Under the pieces are notes generated by a model. That model was given only the letters and a program-made list of their open reading frames with translations, was not told where the DNA came from and searched no databases. The translations under genes were made by a program, and so were the position numbers. 36,503 nt of DNA, taken from positions 1-36,503 of the forward strand of contig UQUR01000013.1 in the NCBI GenBank assembly GCA_900544345.1, read 5' to 3'. This DNA is from an uncultured Sutterella sp. (GTDB lineage Bacteria; Pseudomonadota; Gammaproteobacteria; Burkholderiales; Burkholderiaceae_F). Below are positions 6,472-14,789 of this stretch, one piece after another; positions within the stretch are counted from its first letter, which is position 1, and each line of letters opens with the position of its first letter.

Positions 6472-7878
6472 ATGCAAACAGAAAACAAGCAACTGATTTC
6501 CGAACAACTTGCCCGATTTGTTGTTTGGACGAAATTCGAAGATATCCCCGAGGAACTGGTCATTAAGGCACAACGCCATATCCTCGACTCGGTTGGCGCC
6601 GGCATTGCCGGTGCCGTGAGCCCTGAAACCAAACTCCTCAACAAAGTGTTTGCAATTTGCGGAGAAACAGGAGGCAATGTTCCCCTTTGGGGTAAAGGCA
6701 TTAAGGTAAGTGCCCGTAATGCCGCATTAAGTAACGGCGTATCTTCACACACCTTTGAGCTTGACGATACAAACGGCTGTGATCACTCTGGAGCCGTTGT
6801 TGTACCAGCTGCATTTGCGGCTCTGAGTCTTTGCGACCGGCCGATTGATGGTAAGGAATTTATTGTTGCCGTCACTTTAGGCTACGACTTGGCACGCCGT
6901 GCACTTGAATCTTGCGGGGCCTACGAGCCTCACAACGGTGCAGGCTGGCACTCCACGGGTACCTGCGGCGTTTTTGGTGCCGCAGCTGCTGTCGGCCGCC
7001 TATTAGGGCTGGATGTTGAAAAAATGCAGGCTGCATTAGGCATTGCAACAAGTTTTGCGGCCGGTCAATGGTCCTTTGTTCACGATGGTGCTCAAAATAA
7101 GCGCCTTCACGTTGGCAATGCCTCTCACGGCGGACTGCTTGCCTGTTTACTGGCTAGAGAAGGCTTCACAGGACCCAAGATGGCATTTGAACAAGTCTGG
7201 GGCGGCTTCTCCAAAACCTTTGCTCCGAACAGTCAGGACCCAGATGCCTGGTTGCGAGATTTAGGCAAAAACTGGAAACTCGGGCGAGTTTCTATCAAGC
7301 CTCATGCTTCTTGCAGAAGCTCTCACTCATCAATCGATGCTGTCAATATCATTATGGATGCGCACCAATTAGCACCTGCTGATATTGAAAAAGTTCATAT
7401 CAAAATTAATCCCTTTGTCCATGGCATGTGTGGCGGCAGAAAGTTGGATCCCATGCCTGCTGCTCAAATGAGCATTGCCTACGGTATCGCTGCACGTCTT
7501 GTTTTCGGAGGAGCGAATTTAACGGCCTACACCCGCACTAACCGCCATGATCCGCGCATCCGCCAAGCCATGGACCTGGTTGAGTTTGAAATCGATAAAA
7601 CGCAAAAAGACGAAGACGAACCGATTGTCACGGTTTTTACCCATGATGGTCAAAGCTACACCGAACGGGTCGAATTCCCGCTAGGCGCTCCGCAAAACCC
7701 AGTAAGCGACGAAGCTCTGATGAGCAAATACCGCGATATTGCCGGAATGGTCTTTCCGCCCGAAGTGGTTGAAGGCATTGCTGAGTTCCTCTTGCATTTA
7801 AAGGATCAGCCTTCACTTGACCCCGTTGTTAAACTTTTAGGCTCTAAACCCACTACAACGGCTCAATTCGATATTTAA
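6472..7878 (+). CDS. MmgE/PrpD family protein (epimerase, dehydratase or decarboxylase)
   Basis: A 468-residue MmgE/PrpD-fold enzyme. Known members are 2-methylcitrate dehydratase, cis-aconitate decarboxylase and iminodisuccinate epimerase, which all work on di- or tricarboxylates. The active-site positions known from cis-aconitate decarboxylase appear present: LDDT at 97-100, His105 in DHSG, His160 in GWHSTGTCG, Lys210 in QNKRLHVGN and Lys276 in SIKPHASC. No prpB or prpC lies nearby, so methylcitrate metabolism is unlikely. Pairing with a fumarate-releasing lyase and a dicarboxylate carrier best fits an epimerase for an N-succinyl amino acid, as in the iminodisuccinate pathway; this is inference. 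The ATG at 6472 is preferred over the TTG at 6442 because AAGAG at 6461-6465 is correctly spaced from it. A strong terminator follows. Confidence 0.85.
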   Translation: MQTENKQLISEQLARFVVWTKFEDIPEELVIKAQRHILDSVGAGIAGAVSPETKLLNKVFAICGETGGNVPLWGKGIKVSARNAALSNGVSSHTFELDDTNGCDHSGAVVVPAAFAALSLCDRPIDGKEFIVAVTLGYDLARRALESCGAYEPHNGAGWHSTGTCGVFGAAAAVGRLLGLDVEKMQAALGIATSFAAGQWSFVHDGAQNKRLHVGNASHGGLLACLLAREGFTGPKMAFEQVWGGFSKTFAPNSQDPDAWLRDLGKNWKLGRVSIKPHASCRSSHSSIDAVNIIMDAHQLAPADIEKVHIKINPFVHGMCGGRKLDPMPAAQMSIAYGIAARLVFGGANLTAYTRTNRHDPRIRQAMDLVEFEIDKTQKDEDEPIVTVFTHDGQSYTERVEFPLGAPQNPVSDEALMSKYRDIAGMVFPPEVVEGIAEFLLHLKDQPSLDPVVKLLGSKPTTTAQFDI

Positions 7879-7896
7879 TCCCTGACTCGCATCACG

Positions 7897-7921
7897 GCGC
7901 CCCACTTCGGGGCGCTTTTTT
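7897..7921 (+). terminator. Intrinsic terminator of the lyase-carrier-PrpD operon
   Basis: A 7-bp GC stem, GCGCCCC and GGGGCGC (7897-7903, 7909-7915), has loop ACTTC and is followed by six T. It closes the operon 18 nt after the PrpD stop. Confidence 0.95.
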
Positions 7922-8017
7922 GCCTATTTTCACTTTTTTCTGGTTGATTTTTTCCACTTTTATCGTCCTGAAAGAATCGTTTGTTATCATCAAAATAACG
8001 TAGAGTAGGAAAAGAAG

Positions 8018-8731
8018 ATGTCCGATTCGCAGAAGCTCAACCAGACAATCCAAAACTACTGGCAATCCAGATCCAAAGGCTACAGCTTATCGACTGTCGA
8101 TGAGCTGCGAAGTCGTGATAATCCGTACCGTGAAATCTTAAAAAGATGGCTCCCCGGCAACCATACCGACCAATCTGCACTGGACATAGGATGCGGTCCG
8201 GGGTTTCTTGCGATTGAGCTTGCCCATTTAGGCTTTAACGTAAAGGCTGTTGATTCCTGCGCTGCTATGCTCGAAGAAGCCCGAAATAATTCAAGGGAAC
8301 TTCAGATTGATTTCATCTTATCTGATGCAGGCGATGAGGTATTTGCCAACGAGACTTTTGATGTCATTGTCTCTCGAAACCTCGTCTGGAATCTTCCTGA
8401 TCCGCAGAAAGCGTACCGCCAATGGATAACCTGGCTTAACCCTGGCGGCAAACTCATTATTTTCGACGGCAATCATTACCGTTACCTAAGCGATCCCAAT
8501 TTTCCGAATCCGAATTATCAACGTACGCACCAAAATATTGACGGTATAGACGTCTCGGTCATGGAAAAAATTGCAGAAATGCTGCCCCTGACACAATTTC
8601 GCCGGCCGGAGTACGATAAAGACACCCTGACTGCATTGGGTTTGACCCATATAGAAACGGTTGTGATGAGCCGAGTGGGCAATGAGATCAAAGATTTTGC
8701 TTTAATGTTTGAGAAAAGCCATGCAGATTGA
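8018..8731 (+). CDS. Class I SAM-dependent methyltransferase
   Basis: A 237-residue Rossmann-fold methyltransferase with the AdoMet motif LDIGCGPG at 55-62, an acidic residue after strand 2 (VKAVDS, Asp79), FDVIVSRNLVWNLPDP as motif II, and the NPGGKLIIFD strand. The substrate cannot be told from the sequence. The N-terminal YWQSRSKGYS resembles the YWxxRA segment of small-molecule methyltransferases. It is the first gene of an operon with larB, larC and larE: its end overlaps the larB start by 11 nt. A role linked to nickel uptake (for example a metallophore) or to the nickel-pincer cofactor is possible but only inferred. The start is preceded by AGGAAAAGAAG. Confidence 0.82.
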   Translation: MSDSQKLNQTIQNYWQSRSKGYSLSTVDELRSRDNPYREILKRWLPGNHTDQSALDIGCGPGFLAIELAHLGFNVKAVDSCAAMLEEARNNSRELQIDFILSDAGDEVFANETFDVIVSRNLVWNLPDPQKAYRQWITWLNPGGKLIIFDGNHYRYLSDPNFPNPNYQRTHQNIDGIDVSVMEKIAEMLPLTQFRRPEYDKDTLTALGLTHIETVVMSRVGNEIKDFALMFEKSHAD

Positions 8732-9467
8732 ATCACTTTTGCAAGCCGTCAAAGACGGCAAAATAGATATCGCTGAAGCTAAGCAAATGCTCGCCCGTGC
8801 GCCCTACGAAGACTTGGGATTTGCCAAGCTTGATACGCACCGCTCAATCAGAACCGGTTTTGCTGAAGTGGTGTATTGCCAGAATAAGGCGGATGATTTT
8901 TTAATCAAAATTTTTTCCAATCTTTATCAAACGTACGGCGAAGTCATGGGTACTCGGTGCTCGGCTGAGCAATTCCAAGCGTTAAAACAGTATTTACCCA
9001 ATCTTTCCTATGATCCTTTAAGCCGTATTGCCAAAATCGAGCAGCCGAAAAAACGTACCGGATTCATTGCTGTCTGCACAGCAGGAACCGCCGATATTGC
9101 AGTTGCTGAAGAATGTGCGCAAACAGCGGAATTTTTCGGTCAATACGTAGAACGCTTTTATGATGTCGGTGTAAGCGGTCTGCACCGATTACTATCCAAA
9201 GTCGATCGGTTACAAAAAGCCAACTGCGTAGTAGCGGTTGCCGGTATGGAAGGCGCTTTAGCGTCTGTGATCGGCGGTCTTGTTGCCAATCCCGTCATTG
9301 CCGTGCCGACCTCTGTCGGCTACGGTGCAAATTTCCACGGTCTTTCAGCTCTTTTGACAATGATTAACAGCTGCTCAAACGGTGTAGCCACTGTCAATAT
9401 TGACAATGGTTTCGGAGCAGGTTTTTTAGCTTCCCAAATTAATCGCCTGGCTGCTAAAAAGGAATAA
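8721..9467 (+). CDS. larB: Nickel-pincer cofactor biosynthesis protein LarB (pyridinium-3,5-biscarboxylate synthase)
   Basis: A 248-residue LarB, related to the PurE-type carboxylases. It carboxylates the pyridinium ring of nicotinic acid adenine dinucleotide at C5 and hydrolyses the phosphoanhydride, giving pyridinium-3,5-biscarboxylic acid mononucleotide. The N-terminal helix-rich part (to about residue 105) and the core with TAGTADIAVAEE (120-131) and DVGVSGLHRLL (148-158) are present. Cys218 in NSCSNGV probably corresponds to the Cys that forms the covalent intermediate in Lactobacillus plantarum LarB; VNIDNGFGAG follows. The ATG at 8721 is chosen over the TTG at 8709 because it gives the standard N-terminus. 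It overlaps the methyltransferase and lies 6 nt before larC. Confidence 0.93.
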   Translation: MQIESLLQAVKDGKIDIAEAKQMLARAPYEDLGFAKLDTHRSIRTGFAEVVYCQNKADDFLIKIFSNLYQTYGEVMGTRCSAEQFQALKQYLPNLSYDPLSRIAKIEQPKKRTGFIAVCTAGTADIAVAEECAQTAEFFGQYVERFYDVGVSGLHRLLSKVDRLQKANCVVAVAGMEGALASVIGGLVANPVIAVPTSVGYGANFHGLSALLTMINSCSNGVATVNIDNGFGAGFLASQINRLAAKKE

Positions 9468-9473
9468 TTAACC

Positions 9474-10769
9474 ATGACAACTCTGGTGCTTGATGCTCAA
9501 ACAGGTATTAGCGGCGATATGACTGTCGCAGCTCTTTTAGATCTAGGCGCTAACTTCGAAAAACTGCAGACGGTTCTTAAAAGTCTTCCTGATCAGGAGT
9601 TTAAAGTTGAAGTCAGCCGCGTAAAAAAGAATGCGCTCAACGCCTGTGACTTTAGTGTCACATTAACCAACGGCGCTGCCAACAACGATCATGACATGCA
9701 TTACTTATTCGGCGAATCCGAAGGTTCTCAGCCCTCACATCCTCATGAGGATGTGCATCATGAAGAGCATCATCACCACCATCACCATGAGCACCGACAC
9801 TTATCAGATATCGAAAACCTGATTGATCAAACAAATGCAACGGTAAAGGCAAAGGCGCTTGCCAAACAAATTTTCCGTATTGTTGCCGAGGCCGAATCCA
9901 AAGCGCATGGCGTGTCGATTCAAGAGGTGCACTTTCACGAAGTGGGTGCCTTGGACTCCATTGTGGATATTTTGTCCGTTGCAGTGCTGATTGATGACTT
10001 AAAAATCGACCGGACCATTGTAACCGCCCTTGGGGAAGGGTTTGGCGAGATTCGCTGCCAACACGGTATTTTGCCCATACCGGTTCCGGCTGTTTCCCAC
10101 ATTGCACAAACTTATGGTTTCACTCTTTCTCACATTAACTGCCGCGGAGAATTTATCACACCAACCGGAGCCGCCATCATTGCCGCACTTGAGCCCAAAC
10201 AGTGCATGCCGGAACAATACAAAATTCTGAAGTCTGGCCTTGGCGCAGGCAAAAGAAGCTACGAGCGAGCTAGCCTTTTACGAGCAACGTTAATTGAAGC
10301 TACTGAAAAAAATAGCGAACACGATTTAGTTGTGGAGCTCTCTACCAATATTGATGACAGCACAGCAGAGATGTTGGGTTTTGCGCTTGAACGACTTTAT
10401 GCTGCCGGTGCTCTTGAAGCCTGGTTTAGTCCCGTCTTCATGAAGAAAAACCGCCCTGCTTACATTTTGTCTGTACTTTGTAAGCCTGAGCAGCAAAGAC
10501 TTATTGAAAACGTTATTTTTAAGCACACGACATCTATTGGTATTCGTTCGAAGAAGTTGACACGCCGAATTCTCGAACGTGAGATTCGTGATCTTGAAAC
10601 CCCTTTAGGTGTTGTTAAAGTCAAAGTCTGTCAAGTACCCGATGAAGCAGGACAGTTGCACACACGCTACTACCCTGAGTATGAAAGTGTAAAGGCTCTA
10701 TCACTTCAAACGCATCACAGTTTAAGTGAGCTTTACCGAATCATTCAAAATATTGCTGAACATGACTGA
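9474..10769 (+). CDS. larC: Nickel-pincer cofactor nickel insertase LarC, full length
   Basis: A 431-residue LarC (former DUF111), the CTP-dependent nickel insertase that makes the final nickel-carbon and nickel-sulfur bonds of the pincer cofactor. It begins with the characteristic DAQTGISGDM (7-16) and has FHEVGALDSIVDI in the middle. A histidine-rich segment at about 89-109 contains seven consecutive His and probably stores or hands over nickel. In Lactobacillus plantarum larC is split and needs a programmed frameshift; here the reading frame is continuous. AAGGA precedes the ATG. The end overlaps larE by 8 nt. Confidence 0.94.
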   Translation: MTTLVLDAQTGISGDMTVAALLDLGANFEKLQTVLKSLPDQEFKVEVSRVKKNALNACDFSVTLTNGAANNDHDMHYLFGESEGSQPSHPHEDVHHEEHHHHHHHEHRHLSDIENLIDQTNATVKAKALAKQIFRIVAEAESKAHGVSIQEVHFHEVGALDSIVDILSVAVLIDDLKIDRTIVTALGEGFGEIRCQHGILPIPVPAVSHIAQTYGFTLSHINCRGEFITPTGAAIIAALEPKQCMPEQYKILKSGLGAGKRSYERASLLRATLIEATEKNSEHDLVVELSTNIDDSTAEMLGFALERLYAAGALEAWFSPVFMKKNRPAYILSVLCKPEQQRLIENVIFKHTTSIGIRSKKLTRRILEREIRDLETPLGVVKVKVCQVPDEAGQLHTRYYPEYESVKALSLQTHHSLSELYRIIQNIAEHD

Positions 10770-11553
10770 TCTTGAAAAAATCCGATCCTATTTCGAAAAA
10801 CTTATCACTGGCCCTGTTACGGTTGCCTTCTCAGGCGGAGCCGACAGCGTTTTACTGTTAAAGCTTACTTTGGACGCTGCTCAAAACACTTTTCCGGTCT
10901 ATCCCGTTTATGTTGACAGCAACTGGATGTCTCGCTCAGCGTTATTAGATGCACAAGAAATTGCCAAACAGTTACAAACAGACCTACAAGTCATTAAACT
11001 TGACTCTCCTGAGTCAATAGGTATTAAAAGCAATCCTAAAAATCGCTGTTACCTCTGTAAAAAGGCTGTTTTTGAGGCAATTAAAATCTTCGCTGACATC
11101 CACAGCTCTTCTACCATCTTGGAAGGCACTCAGGTGGACGATTTAAAAAAATATCGACCTGGGTTAAAAGCTCTCAAAGAGTCTGGGGCAATCAGTCCGC
11201 TTAAAGAATTAGGACTTGATAAAGTAGCAGTCAGACGTTGGCTAAGCTACTTTGGGTTAGCCGCAGCCAAAAAACCTTCTGGGTCATGTTTAGCTACGCG
11301 CTTACCTTATGGTAAAAGTTTATCGACAAAGACCTTATTGCAAATTGATCAGGCAGAAAATTGGTTAAAAAGCTTTGATTTAGGCGCAATCCGTGTCCGT
11401 TCACACGATGACATTGCTCGAATTGAGGTTGATGCTGACAAACTGGAAAAAATCATTTCCATCCGAAGCGATTTGATAAAAGAGTTTCAATCACTCGGAT
11501 GGAAATACGTGACCCTGGATCTCGAAGGTTTCCGGTCCGGAAGCATGGATTGA
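10762..11553 (+). CDS. larE: ATP-dependent sacrificial or [4Fe-4S] sulfur transferase LarE
   Basis: A 263-residue PP-loop ATPase that adenylates the carboxylates of the pincer precursor and exchanges them for thiocarboxylates. The PP-loop SGGADS is at 24-29. The sulfur-donor region SGSCLATRLPYG has Cys176, the same position as the sacrificial Cys176 of L. plantarum LarE. In addition NRCYLCKK provides Cys96 and Cys99. LarE proteins with these three cysteines, such as the Thermotoga enzyme, are reported to bind a [4Fe-4S] cluster and recycle sulfur, so this protein probably belongs to that type. The ATG at 10762 overlaps the larC stop and is preferred over an upstream GTG at 10726. No racemase gene larA follows. 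Confidence 0.92.
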   Translation: MTDLEKIRSYFEKLITGPVTVAFSGGADSVLLLKLTLDAAQNTFPVYPVYVDSNWMSRSALLDAQEIAKQLQTDLQVIKLDSPESIGIKSNPKNRCYLCKKAVFEAIKIFADIHSSSTILEGTQVDDLKKYRPGLKALKESGAISPLKELGLDKVAVRRWLSYFGLAAAKKPSGSCLATRLPYGKSLSTKTLLQIDQAENWLKSFDLGAIRVRSHDDIARIEVDADKLEKIISIRSDLIKEFQSLGWKYVTLDLEGFRSGSMD

Positions 11554-11567
11554 TCAATTCCGGACCG
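11533..11567. terminator. Hairpin between convergent larE and aspartase-like genes
   Basis: A perfect 10-bp stem, CGGTCCGGAA with TTCCGGACCG (11533-11542, 11558-11567), has a 15-nt loop, overlaps the larE stop and lies 10 nt from the opposing stop codon. No good T run follows on either side, so it is a possible bidirectional transcription barrier rather than a textbook terminator. Confidence 0.5.
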
Positions 11568-11577
11568 CATACTTCAA

Positions 11578-13008
11578 TTAACGCTTGCCGGCTCTCCATG
11601 CAGCAATGGCCTGAGCCATCTTTTGCGGATCAACCAAAAGCATCGGATCGAGCAGAACATCGGCCTCTTCCTTGGTCATAACGCCCATTTCCAGAACAGC
11701 TTCTTTGACCGTCAGTCCTTTTTGTTCTGCATAGTGCGCTACCTTAACACCGAGTGGATAGCCTTGAGTTGCAGCGACAACTGTAGAAACTGCCAGACTC
11801 GATTCGGCCTCGTAGCGGCAACGATCAACGTTTGCGACAATTCCGTCAACGCAATCACGCTTGAGAATCAAGATCTCTTCTCCGACCAACTGAAGGTTTT
11901 CGAACAGGCACTTATAGAAAGTAGCATCCCAAACGTTCAAATCCAATTCACCTTCATCATAGGCCATAGCAATAGCCACATCATTACCAACCACTTGGTG
12001 AGCAATTTGGATGACCATTTCAGGGACAGTCGGATTAATCTTACCCGGCATAATAGAGCTTCCAGGGCTCAGAGCAGGAAGAGAGATTTCCATAAAACCA
12101 GCCCGGGGACCGGAACTCATTAAGCGAAGATCCTTACAGATCTTCGAAAGCGAAGTGGCTACTTCTTTGATAACACCGGAAACCGTCACAAAGAAGTCAC
12201 CATTTTGGAACCCGTCAAAGATATTTTCTTGCGGTTTAACTTCCTCATGCAAGTCTTGGCTAATGTGACGGTAGAATGCGTCCATATAACCGCTGGAAGC
12301 TCCCAAACCAGTTCCTACAGCGCTTCCACCCATGATTAATTCAAAGCAGCCGGGTCGGACCGCTCTCAATTTGGCAACCAAACGCTTCATCAAGCTTGCA
12401 TAGCCTCCAAACTCTTGACCAAGCGTCAGAGGAAGAGCATCCTGCCAGCAGGTACGGCCCACTTTGACGATATCTTTAAATTCTTCTGCCTTCGCTTCAA
12501 AACTCTTTTGTAAAGCTTCCAGACGTTCAATGATTAGATCCAAACGAGGAGCAATGGCCAAATGAGTCGCCGACGGAATCGTGTCGTTCGTTGATTGGGC
12601 CATATTCACGTGAGTATTAGGATGGACTTTTTCGCTACCTTTATGGCCGGTCAAAATTTCATTGGCCATATTGCCAATGACTTCATTGACGTTCATATTG
12701 ACGCACGTGTAACCACCCCCTTGCCACATATCAAGAGGAAATTCCTTCTCATAGCCGCCCTCAAGCAATTTATCGCATGCCTGAACAATAGCCTGAGAGA
12801 CATCTTCACTCAACGCTCCAACTTCTGCATTAGCTTTTGCACAAGCTTTCTTAATTACAAACAAAGCACGGTGCATATCTGGATAAGCAATAACAGGATA
12901 GCCTGCAGCCCCAGAAACTTTCATCATACGATGAGTTTGGATGCCAAAATAAGCCGAATCGTCGATTTCCATTTCACCGAGGCAATCCCGCTCAATTCTC
13001 GTAGCCAT
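11578..13008 (-). CDS. Aspartate ammonia-lyase-like enzyme
   Basis: A 476-residue aspartase/fumarase-superfamily enzyme, most like aspartase, which splits aspartate into fumarate and ammonia. Residues matching the Bacillus AspB substrate site are Thr101 (GGYTCVNMNVNE), Ser139-Thr140-Asn141 (AQSTND), Thr186 (GRTCWQDA), Ser317/Ser318, Lys323 and Asn325 in GSSIMPGKIN (316-325). The AspB His188 position is Cys187 here; E. coli aspartase has Gln. Aspartases read LNVM near residue 355, but this protein reads LNVW, and MPGKINP is closer to fumarase (MPGKVNP) than to E. coli AspA (MPAKVNP). Aspartase is the best call, but a related amine substrate cannot be excluded. It is divergent from a LysR regulator, the usual arrangement for local control. 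AAGGAG lies upstream of the ATG. Confidence 0.8.
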   Translation of the reverse strand: MATRIERDCLGEMEIDDSAYFGIQTHRMMKVSGAAGYPVIAYPDMHRALFVIKKACAKANAEVGALSEDVSQAIVQACDKLLEGGYEKEFPLDMWQGGGYTCVNMNVNEVIGNMANEILTGHKGSEKVHPNTHVNMAQSTNDTIPSATHLAIAPRLDLIIERLEALQKSFEAKAEEFKDIVKVGRTCWQDALPLTLGQEFGGYASLMKRLVAKLRAVRPGCFELIMGGSAVGTGLGASSGYMDAFYRHISQDLHEEVKPQENIFDGFQNGDFFVTVSGVIKEVATSLSKICKDLRLMSSGPRAGFMEISLPALSPGSSIMPGKINPTVPEMVIQIAHQVVGNDVAIAMAYDEGELDLNVWDATFYKCLFENLQLVGEEILILKRDCVDGIVANVDRCRYEAESSLAVSTVVAATQGYPLGVKVAHYAEQKGLTVKEAVLEMGVMTKEEADVLLDPMLLVDPQKMAQAIAAWRAGKR

Positions 13009-13115
13009 ATGAATATTCTCCTTGGTTAGTCAAAACTTATCTTGATTGTCTGCAACTCGGGACTTTTCGTATACTTTGTTTATTAAAACTTATTTTCTCT
13101 TGCAGTTTTTCTTAA
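13009..13115. promoter_or_regulatory. Divergent promoter region between the aspartase-like gene and the LysR gene
   Basis: A 107-bp AT-rich spacer between oppositely oriented starts. LysR regulators normally bind such spacers. I could not single out one convincing T-N11-A box. Confidence 0.5.
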
Positions 13116-14081
13116 ATGACTCTTTCTAAACTTCCAGATCTCAATTCCATTCAAATTTTTCTGACTTTAGCCCAAACGGGCAGCATGCAAAAAACAGCTG
13201 AACAATACGGCTTGAGTGCCTCGGCCATATCACAAAATATTGCATCGTTAGAAAAACAATTCGGTGTGGAACTCTTTGATCACAAAACCCGCCCACTTCA
13301 ATTAAGTTTAGGGGGAAGGCAGTTGATGCAGGAGGCAGAAAAAATTCTTAAAGATGCTTGGCACCTCACTAATGCTATTAAGTCAACTGTGCCTGAAAAT
13401 TTACACCTGCGCTTAGGTTTTTCAGAATCTGTCAGCCACTCGCTGGCTCCTCTGATTTGTGGGGCTCTTTTATCTCGAGTCAAAACTTTCTCGGCTTTTA
13501 CCGCGATGACTCAAACACTCAAAGAACAAGTGGAAAAGCGACAACTGGATATTTTGATTTCCCCTGAGTCCTTTGACAACGAACAGAGTTTTTTCCGCGA
13601 ACCGTTATTATCAGAACAGTATTTACTGGTATTGCCTCAAACCGAAAAGAGCATTAAAAACCTAAACCAGCTACGTAATCTTTCTCAGCGTCTACCCTAT
13701 ATCCGCTATAACGTCGATAGTACAGATCGTATTCAATGTGAACGAGTTTTCCGAAAATTAAACATTGAACAAAATGAATCAATCGGTGTAGAGGGCAGTT
13801 TCACAATGGTCGGCTTAGTTGCCCAAGGCCTAGGCTGGGCAATAATGCCTGCATTGGGAATTTGGCAAGGTAGAAAGTGGACCGAAGCCATTCAAGTCAT
13901 ACCGATACCTGGAGTTGAAATTCGCAGAACTCAATGGATTGTGACGCCTTCCAAAGGCTTTGAAAACTTGGTAAGAGAAATAAAAGATAAAGCAACGGAT
14001 GCCATCGATACTCATATTGTCAGTTGGCTTGAGCAAGCCTACCCAGGGCTGTCAAATTTCGTAGAAAAAATTAAAGAATAA
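13116..14081 (+). CDS. LysR-family transcriptional regulator
   Basis: A 321-residue LysR-type regulator. The N-terminal winged helix-turn-helix (about residues 8-67) has the family pattern: FLTLAQTGSMQKTAEQYGLS, then SAISQNIASLEKQFGVELFD. A linker helix and a periplasmic-binding-protein-like effector domain follow (about 95-300), including VEGSFTMVGLVAQGLGWAIM, which matches the usual effector-domain helix. It is divergent from the aspartase-like gene and convergent with gntR. It probably controls the aspartase-like gene in response to an amino acid or dicarboxylate; the effector cannot be read from the sequence. The ribosome binding site is weak. Confidence 0.88.
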   Translation: MTLSKLPDLNSIQIFLTLAQTGSMQKTAEQYGLSASAISQNIASLEKQFGVELFDHKTRPLQLSLGGRQLMQEAEKILKDAWHLTNAIKSTVPENLHLRLGFSESVSHSLAPLICGALLSRVKTFSAFTAMTQTLKEQVEKRQLDILISPESFDNEQSFFREPLLSEQYLLVLPQTEKSIKNLNQLRNLSQRLPYIRYNVDSTDRIQCERVFRKLNIEQNESIGVEGSFTMVGLVAQGLGWAIMPALGIWQGRKWTEAIQVIPIPGVEIRRTQWIVTPSKGFENLVREIKDKATDAIDTHIVSWLEQAYPGLSNFVEKIKE

Positions 14082-14090
14082 AAAACTATA

Positions 14091-14118
14091 TGGGAGAGGC
14101 AAACAGACACCTCTCCCA
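14091..14118 (-). terminator. Terminator hairpin for gntR, shared with the end of the LysR gene
   Basis: A perfect 9-bp stem, TGGGAGAGG and CCTCTCCCA (14091-14099, 14110-14118), with a 10-nt loop. On the minus strand it is followed by TATAG and a run of six T, so it works best for gntR; on the plus strand there is no T run. Confidence 0.75.
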
Positions 14119-14126
14119 GGAACTGA

Positions 14127-14789
14127 CTACAGAGGTAAAAGCTGAGACTGCTCCATCAAGTGAGCCCGCAGCAATTCAGAAGCTTTTTGAGCATCCCCCA
14201 TTCGAATAGCCTTAAGGATTTCCCTTTCCTGACGTGCAATATCGAGGAAAAACTGCTCATCCATATTAGCGATTCGGTGGGAGGTTTTTTCAAAATAAGT
14301 CACTAACACTCCTGAGAAAACCTGCAGAACACGATTTCCACAACCCTCAAGAAGCAACAAATGGAATTCTCGGTCGTATTTATCGGCCACCAATGGTTCA
14401 TCGGCATGCTCTTCAATTTTATTTAGCGTTCCTTCAAGGCGTGAAGCCAATGCCGGTGTAATGCGCCGACTGACCAAAGACATCAACGAGCACTCTACTA
14501 ATGCGCGGGCTTCAATAAATTCCTGAACATCGAAATTCGCAACATCAAAACGCATCTGGATCTGATTACGCAAGCTATTGGCACCCACCTCTCTAACCGT
14601 CGTTCCCCGTTTTGGGGTACGGACCAAAATACCCATCTGCGTCAAAATATCCAATTCTTTACGGATGCGATAACGTGTCACACCAAAACGCTTAGCCAAT
14701 TCCGTTTCTGTGTCGATACGTTCCCCGTTTTTTGCTTGTTCCTGTAAATGATCACGAATTTGTTCAAACAAATTGTCGTTTTGTCGCAT
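14127..14789 (-). CDS. GntR-family regulator with FCD domain
   Basis: A 220-residue FadR-subfamily regulator. The N-terminal winged helix spans about residues 5-68, with ETELAKRFGVTRYRIRKEL as the recognition part. The C-terminal all-helical FCD domain has EFIEARALVE, DREFHLLLLEG and AHLMEQS. FCD domains usually bind a metal through Asp, two or three His and a carboxylate ligand. The His often found in an EHR segment is replaced here, where the sequence reads RQEREILKAI, so ligand binding may differ. It is divergent from a Dcu-family carrier. A palindrome between the two genes recurs upstream of the lyase operon, so this protein is the likely regulator of both units and of itself. Confidence 0.9.
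   Translation of the reverse strand: MRQNDNLFEQIRDHLQEQAKNGERIDTETELAKRFGVTRYRIRKELDILTQMGILVRTPKRGTTVREVGANSLRNQIQMRFDVANFDVQEFIEARALVECSLMSLVSRRITPALASRLEGTLNKIEEHADEPLVADKYDREFHLLLLEGCGNRVLQVFSGVLVTYFEKTSHRIANMDEQFFLDIARQEREILKAIRMGDAQKASELLRAHLMEQSQLLPL

Noticed and set aside
6472..7878. Annotation as 2-methylcitrate dehydratase prpD
   Set aside because: No prpB, prpC or acnD nearby; the family is functionally diverse, so only the family name is supported.
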